From assembly GCA_051294375.1 (NCBI GenBank), contig CM119266.1, forward strand, positions 19,355,657 through 19,419,656: DNA of 64,000 nucleotides, given 5' to 3'. The notes below the pieces were generated by a model that made no database searches, was not told the DNA's origin, and saw nothing but the letters and a program-made list of their open reading frames with translations. Positions 23,401-35,219 of the stretch are shown in pieces. Position numbers and translations under genes: made by a program. This DNA comes from Paraspadella gotoi (taxonomy: Eukaryota; Chaetognatha). Each line of letters begins with the position of its first letter. Position 1 is the stretch's first letter.

Positions 23401-26400
23401 TTTAAAAGCAGATTCAGATAGCTTATTAAAAGTTGTCTACACAAAGTATAATTCTTTTTTCAATATTTTGATGATAAGTGGGTCAAAATTGGGAAAAACC
23501 TAAAAAAATCATTCTCATCATCATCATCCGAAGATTTTAATAGTTTTTGAGAATTTTTAATAATAAAACGTCAAAATTTTAAAAAATAAAAAACTTTTTG
23601 AGCTCTATCAGAATCAATTAAAAAAACTTAAAATATCTAAAAAAATTTTTTGACATTATATAGCAATATAATAATTTTAATTAACGAATTACTCATGGTT
23701 CTGAACATTTTTGCAAAAAAATATTTTAACACAATAACTAATACCAATAATGGATTCGTTTAATGCTGTTCCAATTAAAATTTAAATTTGGTCGGCTACC
23801 GCTAAGCCTTAAATTTGAAATTTAACTCAGGTTGCAAAATACTTAAACAACGACTTAAAATTGAGTTGAAAAAAAGGAATTTGGATTGGGAAACTTATTG
23901 TCGTCAAAACGATGAGTTCATCAGGTAAATGATTAAGATTTTGACAATTTTCTCACTTATGAAAAATTGACATATAACTTGTTTTATTAGTCTAAATTAG
24001 ATTATATTTTAAAATGAATATAAAAGGTTTATCATAAGTAATAAACTTAATTATTTAGATATTTATTTTATATTTAATAATGTAATGTGGATAGGCCTGT
24101 TAGCGATGTCTTCTAGAAATAGAAGGAGCATCTTATACAACACAAGGTTAAAAATACTTAATAGTAAGGCGTTGGCTTAAAACCCCAAGTCACCCCCATG
24201 TTATTTTGTCTAGAGTTTTATTGATGCCACTTTTTTCTTTTGCCAGGTCGTACCCTTCTTTCGACTGCAGCGCCATCGGTGATTCCGGGTATCCAGATTT
24301 TGAACGAAAAGACGTAACATTTCTCTCTTTCGTCTTGGCGCCAAATTTAACGACTGAGGGCGTCAGGCCACCTAGAGATCCGTTGCTATGTGACGAAATC
24401 TCGAAAAACGCCGTCGTCAGGCTAAAGGCTTTTCGAAATGAGCTCGCGCATCGAGGTAAAACAACATTGCAAAACAAAAAAACAAAACAAAAAAAAACCA
24501 TTAAAAACAGAAAGAAACAGAGAAAATAAAAGAAATAAATAAAGGAGCAGTTAAAGGAAAATATAAATACAATTTTTAATTTACATGATTTTATCTATTT
24601 ATATTTTTATAGTTAGAAGTGACGAGTGATATTTGCAAAACAAATAGTTTTTCATTTTTCCCGCTAGGCGACGACAAAAGAGCAAACGGAGAATTCGCAG
24701 CCCGATTCGTGGAAGTGAGAGAATGTCTTGACGAGATCATCGCAAGTGGAACCGGAAGCGATGGTGAAGATCGTCTCTCCTCAGAAAATTCCTTTAACGA
24801 GACTCTGGACATAATTTCAACAATTGCCCAAAATTTAAGCTCCATGTCAGGATGAAGCCGGGCCACGTCGGGGAGTCAACGAGCGATTTTGTACTTATCC
24901 GTTGCAGAAATCCTTAGCCTCGTTCATTGAAAAATCTTACACCATTATAAATTTTACTAGATATTTTTGAACACGTAATATTTATTTAAGATATCACTAA
25001 AGCTAATAAAAAACGAAGCCGAAGGCTGAAGAAACATCTTGGGCAGCAAATCATTTAGCTCGTATAATATTTCGATTTCATTATGTAAAATAAACTCACT
25101 CGTTTCGCAGTCATCGGCGAGGGATCCAGTTCCAAAAGTGAGACATTGCACACAATCTTTGTATTTGAAGCAAGTTCCCTCACACTTTGGACAGTCTTCG
25201 CAAGTTGGACCTCGGTAGTTGGAAGAAGTGTTGCACCTTGGATTGGAGAGGGAAGGACAGAATTGTATTGATGTGGGTACTGGTTACCGTCACCCATTAA
25301 CCAGTAACCAATAACCAGTCATACGAAAATCTTTTGTTTTTATTTCAACCTGCATGTTCCGCAAACGCAGACCCCGTGGTTGTTACAGAGTTCTCCGGTA
25401 GAGGCGATGCAGGTGGCGTTAGAAGTGGCGCATCCACAGTCGTTGCCCACAAAGCCGTCCTTGCATTCGCATCTGCCACAGACACAGGTGCCGCGATCAG
25501 CGCCACCGCAGAGTTCACTCTTGTATCGGTCGCAGCTGAAATTGTCGCATTCACAGAAAGGGCCGGTCACCACCTCGTTCTGGTAGAGAGGAAAAAGATG
25601 GGGGGGGGGAAGGAAGAAAGATTAATAAAGAGTCGTAGTCAAGGTTACCAATAAATACGGAAATAGACGGTAGATTAAACGGAATTAATATGGAATGGAA
25701 TGAATAAATAAACATAGGCGATAGGATAAAATAAGGAAAGAGAACTCTTTGAATAAAACCGCATCAGCACAAACTGGCAATTGGCTTCATAGCAATCAGG
25801 GATTCGCGAGAGAGTTATTTCCCTTTAAATATGGATGAAAAATTCGATCTCTGCGGACGTCAAAACCGTTTCTTTTTTTTTACCTCCATCTTTTTTTACA
25901 ACCACTTCGATGAAATTAGTACAACCAGTATAAAAATTATCCATTCATTTAAAGAAAATCCAAAGTTTAACTTTGTTTCCAAACAACGCTGTTTTCATTA
26001 AAACCGTCGTTTGTGATAAAAAAAAAAATTCAACTTTGTTTTTTCTCAATCTCTTACTAAAGGAAAAGAAAAGAAATTTATTTAAATAATAAGCTATCTT
26101 GCCCCTGACTTTGAACAGGCTATTGTGCTTTAAGGCCTCCATCACTCTTACAAGATAATAACATAGCAGAAACCCTGCAAAGCTTTCAATCAAGACTCTC
26201 TCTCTCTCTGTCTATTTATTCACTACCAGAAAACCTGTCTTCCCGATCAGTTTCATTTATCCTTTCATAACTAATTTTCTCCCCCGCCGTATTTTCTAAT
26301 TTTCTATAATCCTCCGTCATAAACGCTATTGTACTCTTTCAAACTATTTTATTAATTGAAGTTCGTTTATTCCAATAACGAATTGGCACACCTTGTTTTT

Positions 26401-29400
26401 CCGCTCGAAACACTTGCACTCTCCGCAGACGCATTTCCCTTTTCCCGAGCAGACTATCGAAGTGTCGTTATTTTTTCGGCAGGACGCTTCGTAATCCTTC
26501 AAATCTAAAATGAACGAAAGAGAACTTAAAGGAAGAGCAACTTGCAGGAAATGACCCAACATCGAACATTGAGCAACAATTCAAATCTTTTTGGATGCAA
26601 ACTTTCCTATTATCTAGCAAAGTCGAAACGATATGAAAAAAAACAAAACAAACTATTAAAGTGGATTGTAATCCAAATCCAAGAAGATAATCTCTTTTTC
26701 ATCACTACTCACTGGGTTCTGTGGATGAGCATTCACAGAATTTTCCATATCGATCGCTGGGACACGTGCACTGGCCACACTCGAACGTTCCGTTCCCGTT
26801 GCTGCAGCGCGGAGATTTCCGCTCCTCTTTTTCAGGACTCTCGCATTCGCATTCGCAGAGGGCGTCCAGGTTGATCTGAAAAAGTGAAAACATCGCGTTA
26901 CACTCATTCGCTCAGAAAGACAATGCGGCGTAGTCGTGTAAGACTTGGTTCTCTCAGTACCCAATACTGTACAGATGAGCGATCAAAAATACGTGATACG
27001 TTTCATGCCTGGAAAACCTAATCACCTACAAATTCTTACACGTAGTAAGAAATTTTGAATTTTGAAATTTTCGAGACTTTGTTTTATTATTTTCTCTCTT
27101 TTTTTTAATGAAAAATTGAAAGATTACTTGTTTTACTAAATTATACTTTAAAATTTTATATTAAAATTTTAAAATAAATGTAAGAATTTAATAAATTTTA
27201 ATAAATTTTATATTCAAATTTTAAAATAAATGTAAGAATTTTATTTAATTCAATTCTTATAAAGTCGCCATATTCTTTTCATTCAGTTGACCTTGAGAGT
27301 TTCGTCCAACCCGACTGGCTTAATCTCTATCTTCTGCCTTGGTCTCTTCGGACATCCTCGTGAGTTCACGCGGACTTCAAATTCCACCGTCTCGTTGATG
27401 CCGATGTCTTCGCAGGCGACCGTCTCTAAGAGCTCGTGCTTACCGGCGCACGTACTAAAGAAGCGGACCTGAAAACGTTTTGCAAAAGTTAATGTGTCGA
27501 TCAATTGCCAGAATGATTAATGTTTAATTTCAATAAATTTTTATCATCATCATCACAATCTTCTTTTTATTTTTATATTAAATTTTTTTTATTGTTACTT
27601 ATACCTTTTTTATATTTTAATATTTTTTAGTCTTTATATTTATATCCATTAATCACTTTAAGTTTTAGGTTTGTTACATTAACAATGATATCAACTCAGC
27701 GCGAAATTAAAAAAATATTTAGTTATTGGTCTATGAGATATCAGCACAAAAAGAAACTGCATAATCTCAGTTTAAAATACAAATTTTGATCTCTCTGTAG
27801 AATTTTTGTCGTCATGAATTTTGTCGGAAAAACGAAAACTTTATTGGTAAAACGTTTTATATTATATAATTATACGTTTATGATGGTTTTCCATTATCAA
27901 GAACTTGGTCGTTGACGTAGTATTCCACTGTTCTTTGACATCCGGTTTAACATCTGATAATCCATATCACTGTCACTGTCATGTCACTGATTACCTGAAT
28001 GTCATCGTCGGCCTCCGCAGTCATCTTGACCTCTGAAGTGATCTTCTGATAATTGTCTCTCACGAGTTCGACTATGTTCGCCGAATCGTCGGCCAATCTC
28101 CCGGCGCGAGATCCCTGGCCGAGAGTCAGATATGCGTTATGTCGTTAGATTATACTATAATTTATATTATTTAAATAAAAAAAATTGTCTTGCTTTTAAT
28201 AACCAGCGGAATGAATTAGACTTAATAAAACCTGAATTCTATCAAAATTAAATTGATTGTTGTCGTTACAAAATTTAAAAGAAACAAACTTTAAACTTAA
28301 CTTTTCGGTACCAGTCATTATGAAAATTAAGAATTTTTAGCTTTACTGATAATATTCCATAGGTTTCATTATTCCCTTCTCCTATTTCACACTCCTCTCC
28401 TTCAACGGACATTCGAGTATTTATTTTTGCTTTTCTTATCTGTATCTATCTCTCTCGCTATCTCTTCTTGAACTCGTAAACGTTTTTCGTTTGCTTTTAA
28501 AGATTCTCTCGGGACAGACTACGTCGAAAACAGGAAGGAAGTGGGAGAAAAAAAAAAGAAAGTGAAAGGCTTTAAAAACGTAGGGATTATTTTCCGAAAG
28601 CGCCCGATATCTGTTGCTAATCTGAAAAAACATTGCCATTAGATATATATTATTATATCTTAGTTACAAAATTGATTTAAAAAGTGAGGTATCGAAACTC
28701 ACGTCTATTTCTTCGGCGAGTAGATTGTAGACTTCAACTTGATCAGCCGTGACAGCGAAGATTAAGTTGATACTTTTGTCGGTCACGACTTTATTTATCT
28801 AAGTCAGACATACATAAATATATAAATTAACATTTAACAATCACTGTCGAGCAAATTTCAATTGAAAATCATGATGTTCTTTTTAATTTCCAACCTGGGA
28901 TATCGACGGATAATCTTGCACGGTTGAATAAACGTACTCGCCATCAACCAGGTGGCATTTGCCATCGTTCGGTTCGACGATGCCACCTAATTTTCCATCG
29001 CCTAAAAATTAAAAAAACTTAAGACGTGAGTGAAATTTGAATATACATCGCAGTCTATATAAAAGTATATACGGTACGGTACACCAGGTACAGTGAATTA
29101 AAAGGCTGTATTTTATATTAATTTATATTATCATTAGATTATTTATTTATATTTTCTCATCAATCGTATATTTTAGCTTGGAGAATGAGAGATGGAATAA
29201 TCACCGGCAGAATGGAATTCCGAATCTGTGGAGAAGACGAGAAGTTTCCGACTTCGGTTTCTCCATTTGATTTGATCAACACAAACAACGGACTGCATGA
29301 TGGCGTCGAAACCTCCCTCGGGGGCGTCAAGGTTTCCGCTCACTAAACACAGATAATTTAAGTCTAACTTGATCGAATGAGGTCATCGCTAGCAATAACA

Positions 29401-29510
29401 ATGAATAACAATAATAATAATAACAATAATAACAATGAACGTATACATGAGCGAAGGCGACAGCTGGACAAGAATATTTTTTACATTTATTCTTTTTTCT
29501 TTCATACTTC

Positions 29511-29551
<41 letters not shown>

Positions 29552-29598
29552 CTTCTCTCTCCTCTCTCTCTCTCTTTCTTCTTTCTTTCTTTCTTTTT

Positions 29599-29635
<37 letters not shown>

Positions 29636-31027
29636 TTTCTTTTCTTTCTTTCTTTCTTTCTTTCTCTATCTATCCCCTCTCCTTCACCTTTCTTGAAAGA
29701 AATAAGTATTATATTTCAATAATATTTTCGCTTCTTCGGTCTATATCAATCATGCTGCAGATTCACCGGGACTGATAAACCAAAACCCCCACAAAAGCCG
29801 TTGACCATGCCCGCCTTGACTCGCACGCTTCAGACTCCCTCCTCACCGCGGGTCGCTCGTTTTTAACTTACCTCTTTTTACTCTTCGCTTAAACTCGTCC
29901 ACCTTTCGCGTCAAAGGGAGGTCATTGCGGAATCCATAGGGCGGGGCGCACCCGTCGCAGGGCTCCTTCAACTTACGCTCGACTGTAGAAACATAGGGCA
30001 TCACCTGAGGTTTAAGGAGACAGATGAATATTGAATACAGATAGCAATGGACTCAAGCAGATGACCAAAGGGAAAAAATCAACGTTGTTGATGGAGTATT
30101 TATGAATATTAATTATGTTTAATTACGATTAAATATTGTTTACCGTTTTATCGACGAACGAGCCGAAGCCGAGACGAAAATCTTTCGTGATCTCTTTCAT
30201 CTTTTCAGACAAAACCGTACCTAATGAAAAAACAAAAGGGAAACGTAAATTTAAAACGAAATGACCAAAAATAGATTAGGAAACGAGAAAAACCTAATCT
30301 CGCGAAACAAAGCNNNNNNNNNNGCAGCTTTAAGTCTTGCTGCCACAATATCATATATACGACACAAAGTACGTATCCATCTGGTATAGTCTATATATTG
30401 TATAATTATCATCAAAACTTATTTTTATCCAATTTCTGAAAATAACCTTTTCATTCTCGCTCGTTAGCAGCCATGAAAGTTAAAGTGGTTCTTGTAGAGA
30501 GAGATATCTGTACTAGCATAGACTCTTTCATTCGTCTGGCCAAATGATCTGTGGCACAATCTCAGGTTTCTCGTGTTCATCTCGCCTCTCAACGGTTCTT
30601 AACTTAAGATGAAAGTCCCGGCTTTCTTTTTCAATAGCGCCCCAAAGCCGCCCTATTTCTGTTTAATTCTAATTCTCATATTTAACCATAATCTGTTATA
30701 AAACTCAGAACTTCAAATTTAGAACGAAATTGGTCGTTCTGGGAAAATAAGGCCGAAAGACCCTCATCTAAGACGCGTTTGGAATATTTCCTCACCCAAA
30801 TCGGCGAGCTTCTCCTTGTCGTCCTTCATGGATGCAGAGAGATCCATGAGGTAATACAGATCCACTGGATAGTCCTCCGCCTGACGGAATTTGATTTTGA
30901 ATTTTGCCGCGCTTTTTGGTCGAAGGCGAACGTCCACCTCCTGAGGGAACAACTGGACGGCGTTTTTGGCCCCGCCTTTAGAAGAGGCCAATGGCTTGGC
31001 CTTTCTGGGCGTCGTCTCGCTGCGAGC
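20455..31027 (-). CDS. ITGB: Integrin beta subunit (5' end missing)
   Basis: A cell-adhesion receptor chain that pairs with an alpha subunit. Exons in transcript order: 31027-30796, 30220-30144, 30004-29872, 29342-29205, 29001-28895, 28798-28703, 28114-27994, 27468-27292, 26875-26713, 26504-26392, 25579-25350, 25236-25100, 21885-21800, 21037-20902 and 20639-20455. The I-like domain has '[20 protein letters not shown]' (DxSxS MIDAS), '[13 protein letters not shown]', '[14 protein letters not shown]' and '[14 protein letters not shown]'. Hybrid and Cys-rich EGF modules follow ('CECDNFSC', 'CVCGRCEC'), then a beta-tail domain, a membrane helix, '[20 protein letters not shown]' and two NPxY motifs (NPIY, NPAY) that recruit talin/PTB proteins. 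Signal peptide and PSI exons lie upstream, perhaps in a gap. Intron 12 (25099-21886) holds an antisense HEPN gene. Confidence 0.95.
22958..24855 (+). CDS. Membrane-anchored DZIP3-like HEPN-domain protein
   Basis: Four exons join in frame: 22958-23261, 23831-23924, 24247-24455 and 24668-24855, giving 264 residues. Residues about 14-34 form one strong hydrophobic helix ('[18 protein letters not shown]'), a probable signal anchor. The remainder resembles DZIP3-type HEPN domains: '[12 protein letters not shown]', then '[30 protein letters not shown]' split over two exons, then an acidic helix '[15 protein letters not shown]'. R196-N-E-L-A-H201 fits the HEPN R-x4-H motif linked to RNase activity or nucleotide binding in other HEPN proteins. 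In invertebrates such domains often occur in large immune-like proteins with NACHT or death domains; this one stands alone. Exons upstream of 22958 cannot be excluded. The gene is nested antisense in the integrin intron. Family is inferred from the motif pattern only. Confidence 0.75.
23288..23808. mobile_element. MITE with ~15-bp terminal inverted repeats
   Basis: The left end 'ggcttagctagagcc' (23288-23302) is the imperfect reverse complement of the right end 'ggctaccgctaagcc' (23794-23808). The 521-bp interior is AT-rich and non-coding. A diverged second copy lies at about 32855-33560 and shares internal words such as 'cagattcagata', 'tctatcagaatc' and 'atcatcatcatc'. The element occupies nearly all of HEPN intron 1. 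Confidence 0.7.
26088..26226 (-). repeat. Partial copy of the ~230-bp repeat (reverse)
   Basis: Its reverse complement matches the unit at 8937-9165 through 'aaagctttgcaggg', 'tgttatta(t)cttgtaagag', 'gatggaggcc' and 'aagatagcttattta'. It lies in the integrin intron between 26391 and 25580. Confidence 0.7.
29516..29665. repeat. (TC)n followed by (TTTC)n microsatellite
   Basis: A TC dinucleotide run (29516-29548) grades into a TTTC tetranucleotide run (about 29576-29665) in the integrin intron between 29871 and 29343. Confidence 0.95.
30314..30350 (-). mobile_element. SINE fragment next to a 10-N gap
   Basis: The ten N at 30314-30323 are followed by the reverse complement of the SINE unit start 'gtggcagcaagacttaaagc' (compare 54980-55000 and 55460-55480). 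A SINE was probably collapsed at this assembly join. Confidence 0.6.
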
Positions 31028-31441
31028 CTGGAGGGAAAGAAAGCTTTTATGATCAAGACGTGAAAAATATGATAATTAAAATAATTATTAAATAACTATT
31101 ATTAAGAGTCCTATTGAAATTGTGATCACTAATCATTAATACATGGCTAATCTCGTCCGCAGATAAGATTCATATAAACACATATGCCGTATGAATATCT
31201 TCTAACAAAAACGATCACAAGCGGAATCATACAACGAACGCCTGCCAGAGGGTAGACTCATTCAAACGCACGCAATGCACAAGATGACCCTTCGTACGAA
31301 ACCCTCTGATTATAGAGAGAAGAGAATCGTCCTCGAAAAGGGCGATAATAACAAAAGTATCAGATGAGACCTCCTGCTCTTATTCATTACCAATATAACT
31401 CTCATTTTCAATTTAATATGTTATAATGTTATACAGTAGAC

Positions 31442-31609
31442 AAAGACGAAGAGGCACTGGCGGACGTAAATAAAATAAGAAAAAACAGGCAGATAGCAAT
31501 ACAAGACAAATATAAAACGCAACTGGCACAAGATCTAGAAAACTCGAAAACCGATATAACTACTCCTACACCGCCTATTTCGCTGCTCCCCCGTAATAGC
31601 GTGAACTAA
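31442..31609 (+). pseudogene. Short open segment, possible retroelement remnant
   Basis: An open stretch of about 55 codons with no start, ending at TAA (31607-31609). It reads as charged and helical ('DEEALADVNKIRKNRQIAIQ') with a Pro/Thr tail. Composition is more coding-like than its surroundings. It loosely resembles the linker regions of retrotransposon polyproteins, but no diagnostic motif is visible. Confidence 0.2.
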
Positions 31610-32224
31610 AGCCTCATTCCTCGATCCTCTTCTACCGCGTGTTCACTCGACGCTCCCTCGTTCTCCCGTTTCCTCCATGTACCCAACTGGATTGAGTTCC
31701 TTGCATTTCAATCCAAGTTATTGCTTGTCGCGCCTGCGGCGTTCAAGCGTCGGCAGGACGAGGAGGGGTTGGATCGCCTCCGCATCTCGCGATCTTAAGC
31801 CGCGAAAAGTACACGTCAAAATTGGAGGAGTCGGCCGGACGACGAAAGCCGGATTTAAGAGGCCTGCAGCACGAACGGCGCGACGTGCCTCGGCGGAGAA
31901 ACCTCATTTCGCACGGCTGGCCCCCTGCTCCCTGCCCCGTTCCCGACTTGGACGAGTAGGTCTTGCCGGCTCTCCGCGGCTTGAGTGGACTCCATGCTGA
32001 CCTGACGACGTTATGCCAAAGAAAGCGAGGCCCGCCGCGGATCTTAAGGCGTGACACGGACTAAGCGATCGAATCGGGCGTGACAGAGAATCCCGTCGTT
32101 GCCGATGCGATTACAAATACGGTTGACTCTCGTATAAAAAAAATAGTCGAGCCGGTCTTGGGCGTTCGAACCATTCTAGTCTGTTTCACATGCCTCACCT
32201 TCTCTTTCCTTTATAATTAGTTTA

Positions 32225-32395
32225 AAGCTTTTAGTTTTGTCAAAGCGAGGCTCGTCCTTGGGTCCATCGCGCCAGTGAACAAGGCATCACTGAGGGTCGG
32301 AAACCCCAAAAGCCAACGGTGAGATGCCCCATCCAACGGGCATCAGAGGCAACCCGTCTGTTGCCATTAAGCCAATGGGATTGGACTGAACAATG
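32225..32395 (+). mobile_element. SINE copy (core region)
   Basis: It shares 'caaagcgagg...cgtcc', 'cactgagggtcgga', 'ccaacggtgagatgcccc' and 'gggcatcagaggcaaccc' with the SINE at 56050-56210. No poly-A tail is seen. Confidence 0.75.
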
Positions 32396-32854
32396 GTGGA
32401 TGTATAGGTATTGTGAATAATCACCAACCAAAGATATATAGAAATTAGAAAAAAGCAGTTAAAAATAGGTTCATGAAGAAGGATGTTTAAATAAGCCATT
32501 ATTGATTCTCGTGGCATCGCTCTCGACCTTATCTTAAGACACACAGATCAGCTTCACCTGTTTGGGCGTTGCTGACCTTGTACTCGATGTCACAACCATT
32601 TTGACGAGATTGTCCCACGACGATCGCATCGAGTCACGTCCTGGGTCGTGAACCGTCACCTGCTATCTTGTCGCCACCAACACGCCAAACGAGGCGGTCT
32701 AAATGGAGGAGCGAGAAAGGGGGTGAAGAATAAATACTGAAGATTGAAAAGAATTTAAGGGAAGTACGTATTATTCCGTGGCGGTAGTATTAAAATGGAA
32801 ATCGGAATAATTAAAAGAAATTATGCCTGCAATTTTTATATTTTAAGGAAGCTT

Positions 32855-33560
32855 GAAGTTGGGCTAGCCACACTCAATGGGGTGAGTCAAAAATTTAGAG
32901 TGAGNNNNNNNNNNNNNNNNNNNNNNNNNNNNNNNNNNNNNNNNNNNNNNNNNNNNNNNNNNNNNNNNNNNNNNNNNNNNNNNNNNNNNNNNNNNNNNNN
33001 NNNNNNNNNNNNNNNNNNNNNNNNNNNNNNNNNNNNNNNNNNNNNNNNNNNNNNNNNNNNNNNNNNNNNNNNNNNNNNNNNNNNNNNNNNNNNNNNNNNN
33101 NNNNNNNNNNNNNNNNNNNNNNNNNNNNNNNNNNNNNNNNNNNNNNNNNNNNNNNNNNNNNNNTTTTTTAGAAATTTTAAATTTTAAGACCAGATTCAGA
33201 TAGATAGACAAAGTATAATTTTTTTTGAATATTTTTATGATAAATAAGTAGAAAATAAGAAAAACCATAAAAAATTATCATCATCATTATTCGATGATTA
33301 TATTGGTTTTTTTAGATTTTTCTCGATATTTCTCGTTTAACTTTTTATGCTCTATCAGAATCCATAAAAAAATTTTAAGATATAAAAATTTTTTTACTTA
33401 TATAGTAATAAAAAAAATTATTTACGATAGTACCCTCAGAAAAAGCATTTTTGACAAAAAATATTTTAATATTATAATCCATGCTCATTATAGATTATTT
33501 TAATGCTGTATACATTAGTATTTAAATTTCATCGGCTATGGCTATTTGAAGTGAGGAAAT
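32855..33560. mobile_element. Second, diverged copy of the HEPN-intron MITE (gapped)
   Basis: The left part ('ggctagcc...ctcaatgggg', 32864-32882) and the part right of the gap (33164-33550) align by eye with 23288-23808, ending in 'atcggctatggct'. N fill 32905-33163. Confidence 0.55.
32905..33163. other. Assembly gap (259 N)
   Basis: A run of N inside the MITE copy. Confidence 1.
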
Positions 33561-34006
33561 TGATAGAAAGAGGCATTAAGAGAAAATGGATTAGATTAGA
33601 TTAAATTTAAAAAATAAAATCTAATAAAACGAAAAAAACGACATGGAAATTCTACATCCGGAGAACTAAATAAAAGAATGGCATCTCGTAAAATTAGTTT
33701 AATTAGTTATAATAATATATATTTAAATGCTTTAGTGTTACATCACAGATAGTGTTACATCACAAAATAAACTAATTTGAAAAGTTACAGCAGAGATCGC
33801 TGTAATATAAGGAATATATGTATTTATATAAATATATATTTATTTAGAACTTTATTTTGTAAAAAGTATCAAATTTTAGGCCACCTTAGTGAAAAACTTA
33901 AAATGCCATTACTCACAAAATAAATGCTACTTATTTCGCCTAATTCTTATTTATTTTAGTTAATACTTTATTATGATATTCTTTTCAATTCGTTGTGTTT
34001 TAATAT

Positions 34007-34086
34007 TTAGCAAAAACAAAGTTTGAATTTGTACAGTACTAATAAAATTGTTGTTGTACAAATACAAACTTTGTTTTTGCTAAAAG
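34007..34086. repeat. Near-perfect 30-bp inverted repeat (hairpin)
   Basis: The arms 34007-34036 and about 34056-34085 are reverse complements with about one mismatch ('agcaaaaacaaagtttg' opposite 'caaactttgtttttgct'). The loop is about 19 nt. It lies just left of the larger foldback element. Confidence 0.85.
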
Positions 34087-34091
34087 TTAAT

Positions 34092-34690
34092 AGAGTGAAA
34101 GTTACAGATCAAAATTCGAATAGTTAATCATGAACAGTCTTGTACTAAAGAACATTAATATATAAAATTGTTTAAAAATTTTTCAGTTTTTGCATTTTCG
34201 CATAATACTCACCATAAAAAATTTCAAAATTTTAAAATAGTTTTTTATTAGTTTTTAATTCCTCATAAAAAGTAGATAAAAATTTTAATCAAAAATTATT
34301 TCATTAAGTTAGCTAAAAATTAAAAAAACTATATTTTTTATAACTAAATTCAATTATAGGTTAATTATAACAGTTATTTAGAATTTTGAAAGTAATTTTT
34401 TAAAAAGTCCAAACCCTGTAATATATCAAACTATTATTAGTGCCACAGTAACAGTTCAGCTTAAGCCCTTGAAAGCGATTTACATGTATTAGCGCAGCCA
34501 CTGGTATTTCCTTCGATCAACTTTTCTTGAGAAATTCGAATCTGCTTTTTAAAATTTTGACATTTTCTATGGTGAGTACTATATATGAATATGGGCTAAT
34601 GCGAAAATTGAAAAATAAAAAATAATTTGTTTTGATTTAAAAATGTTCACAGGTACAACTACAAGACTTTTGTCATAAAGAAAGTCGCGC
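34092..34690. mobile_element. AT-rich foldback MITE, copy 1
   Basis: Subterminal inverted repeats: 34124-34165 ('catgaacagt...aagaacattaatata') against 34641-34665 ('atgttcacaggtacaac'), and 34182-34234 against 34549-34616 (both with 'gcattttcgcat' and 'actcaccat' words). The left 180 bp align by eye with the element at 48011-48610. Confidence 0.6.
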
Positions 34691-34735
34691 GAGACTTTCA
34701 ACTTTTTAATTATACATCACTCACCTGCGACGATG

Positions 34736-35219
34736 NNNNNNNNNNNNNNNNNNNNNNNNNNNNNNNNNNNNNNNNNNNNNNNNNNNNNNNNNNNNNNNNN
34801 NNNNNNNNNNNNNNNNNNNNNNNNNNNNNNNNNNNNNNNNNNNNNNNNNNNNNNNNNNNNNNNNNNNNNNNNNNNNNNNNNNNNNNNNNNNNNNNNNNNN
34901 NNNNNNNNNNNNNNNNNNNNNNNNNNNNNNNNNNNNNNNNNNNNNNNNNNNNNNNNNNNNNNNNNNNNNNNNNNNNNNNNNNNNNNNNNNNNNNNNNNNN
35001 NNNNNNNNNNNNNNNNNNNNNNNNNNNNNNNNNNNNNNNNNNNNNNNNNNNNNNNNNNNNNNNNNNNNNNNNNNNNNNNNNNNNNNNNNNNNNNNNNNNN
35101 NNNNNNNNNNNNNNNNNNNNNNNNNNNNNNNNNNNNNNNNNNNNNNNNNNNNNNNNNNNNNNNNNNNNNNNNNNNNNNNNNNNNNNNNNNNNNNNNNNNN
35201 NNNNNNNNNNNNNNNNNNN
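34736..35219. other. Assembly gap (484 N)
   Basis: A run of N immediately right of the foldback element. Confidence 1.

Noticed and set aside
24190-24501. Minus-strand ORF of 103 codons
   Set aside because: It is the shadow of HEPN exon 24247-24455, which joins in frame with its neighbours.
31677-32057. Overlapping ~105-codon ORFs on both strands
   Set aside because: Arg/Pro/Ser-rich on both strands in a GC-rich patch, with no recognisable motif and no splice context. I checked for an integrin PSI domain and did not see the Cys pattern.
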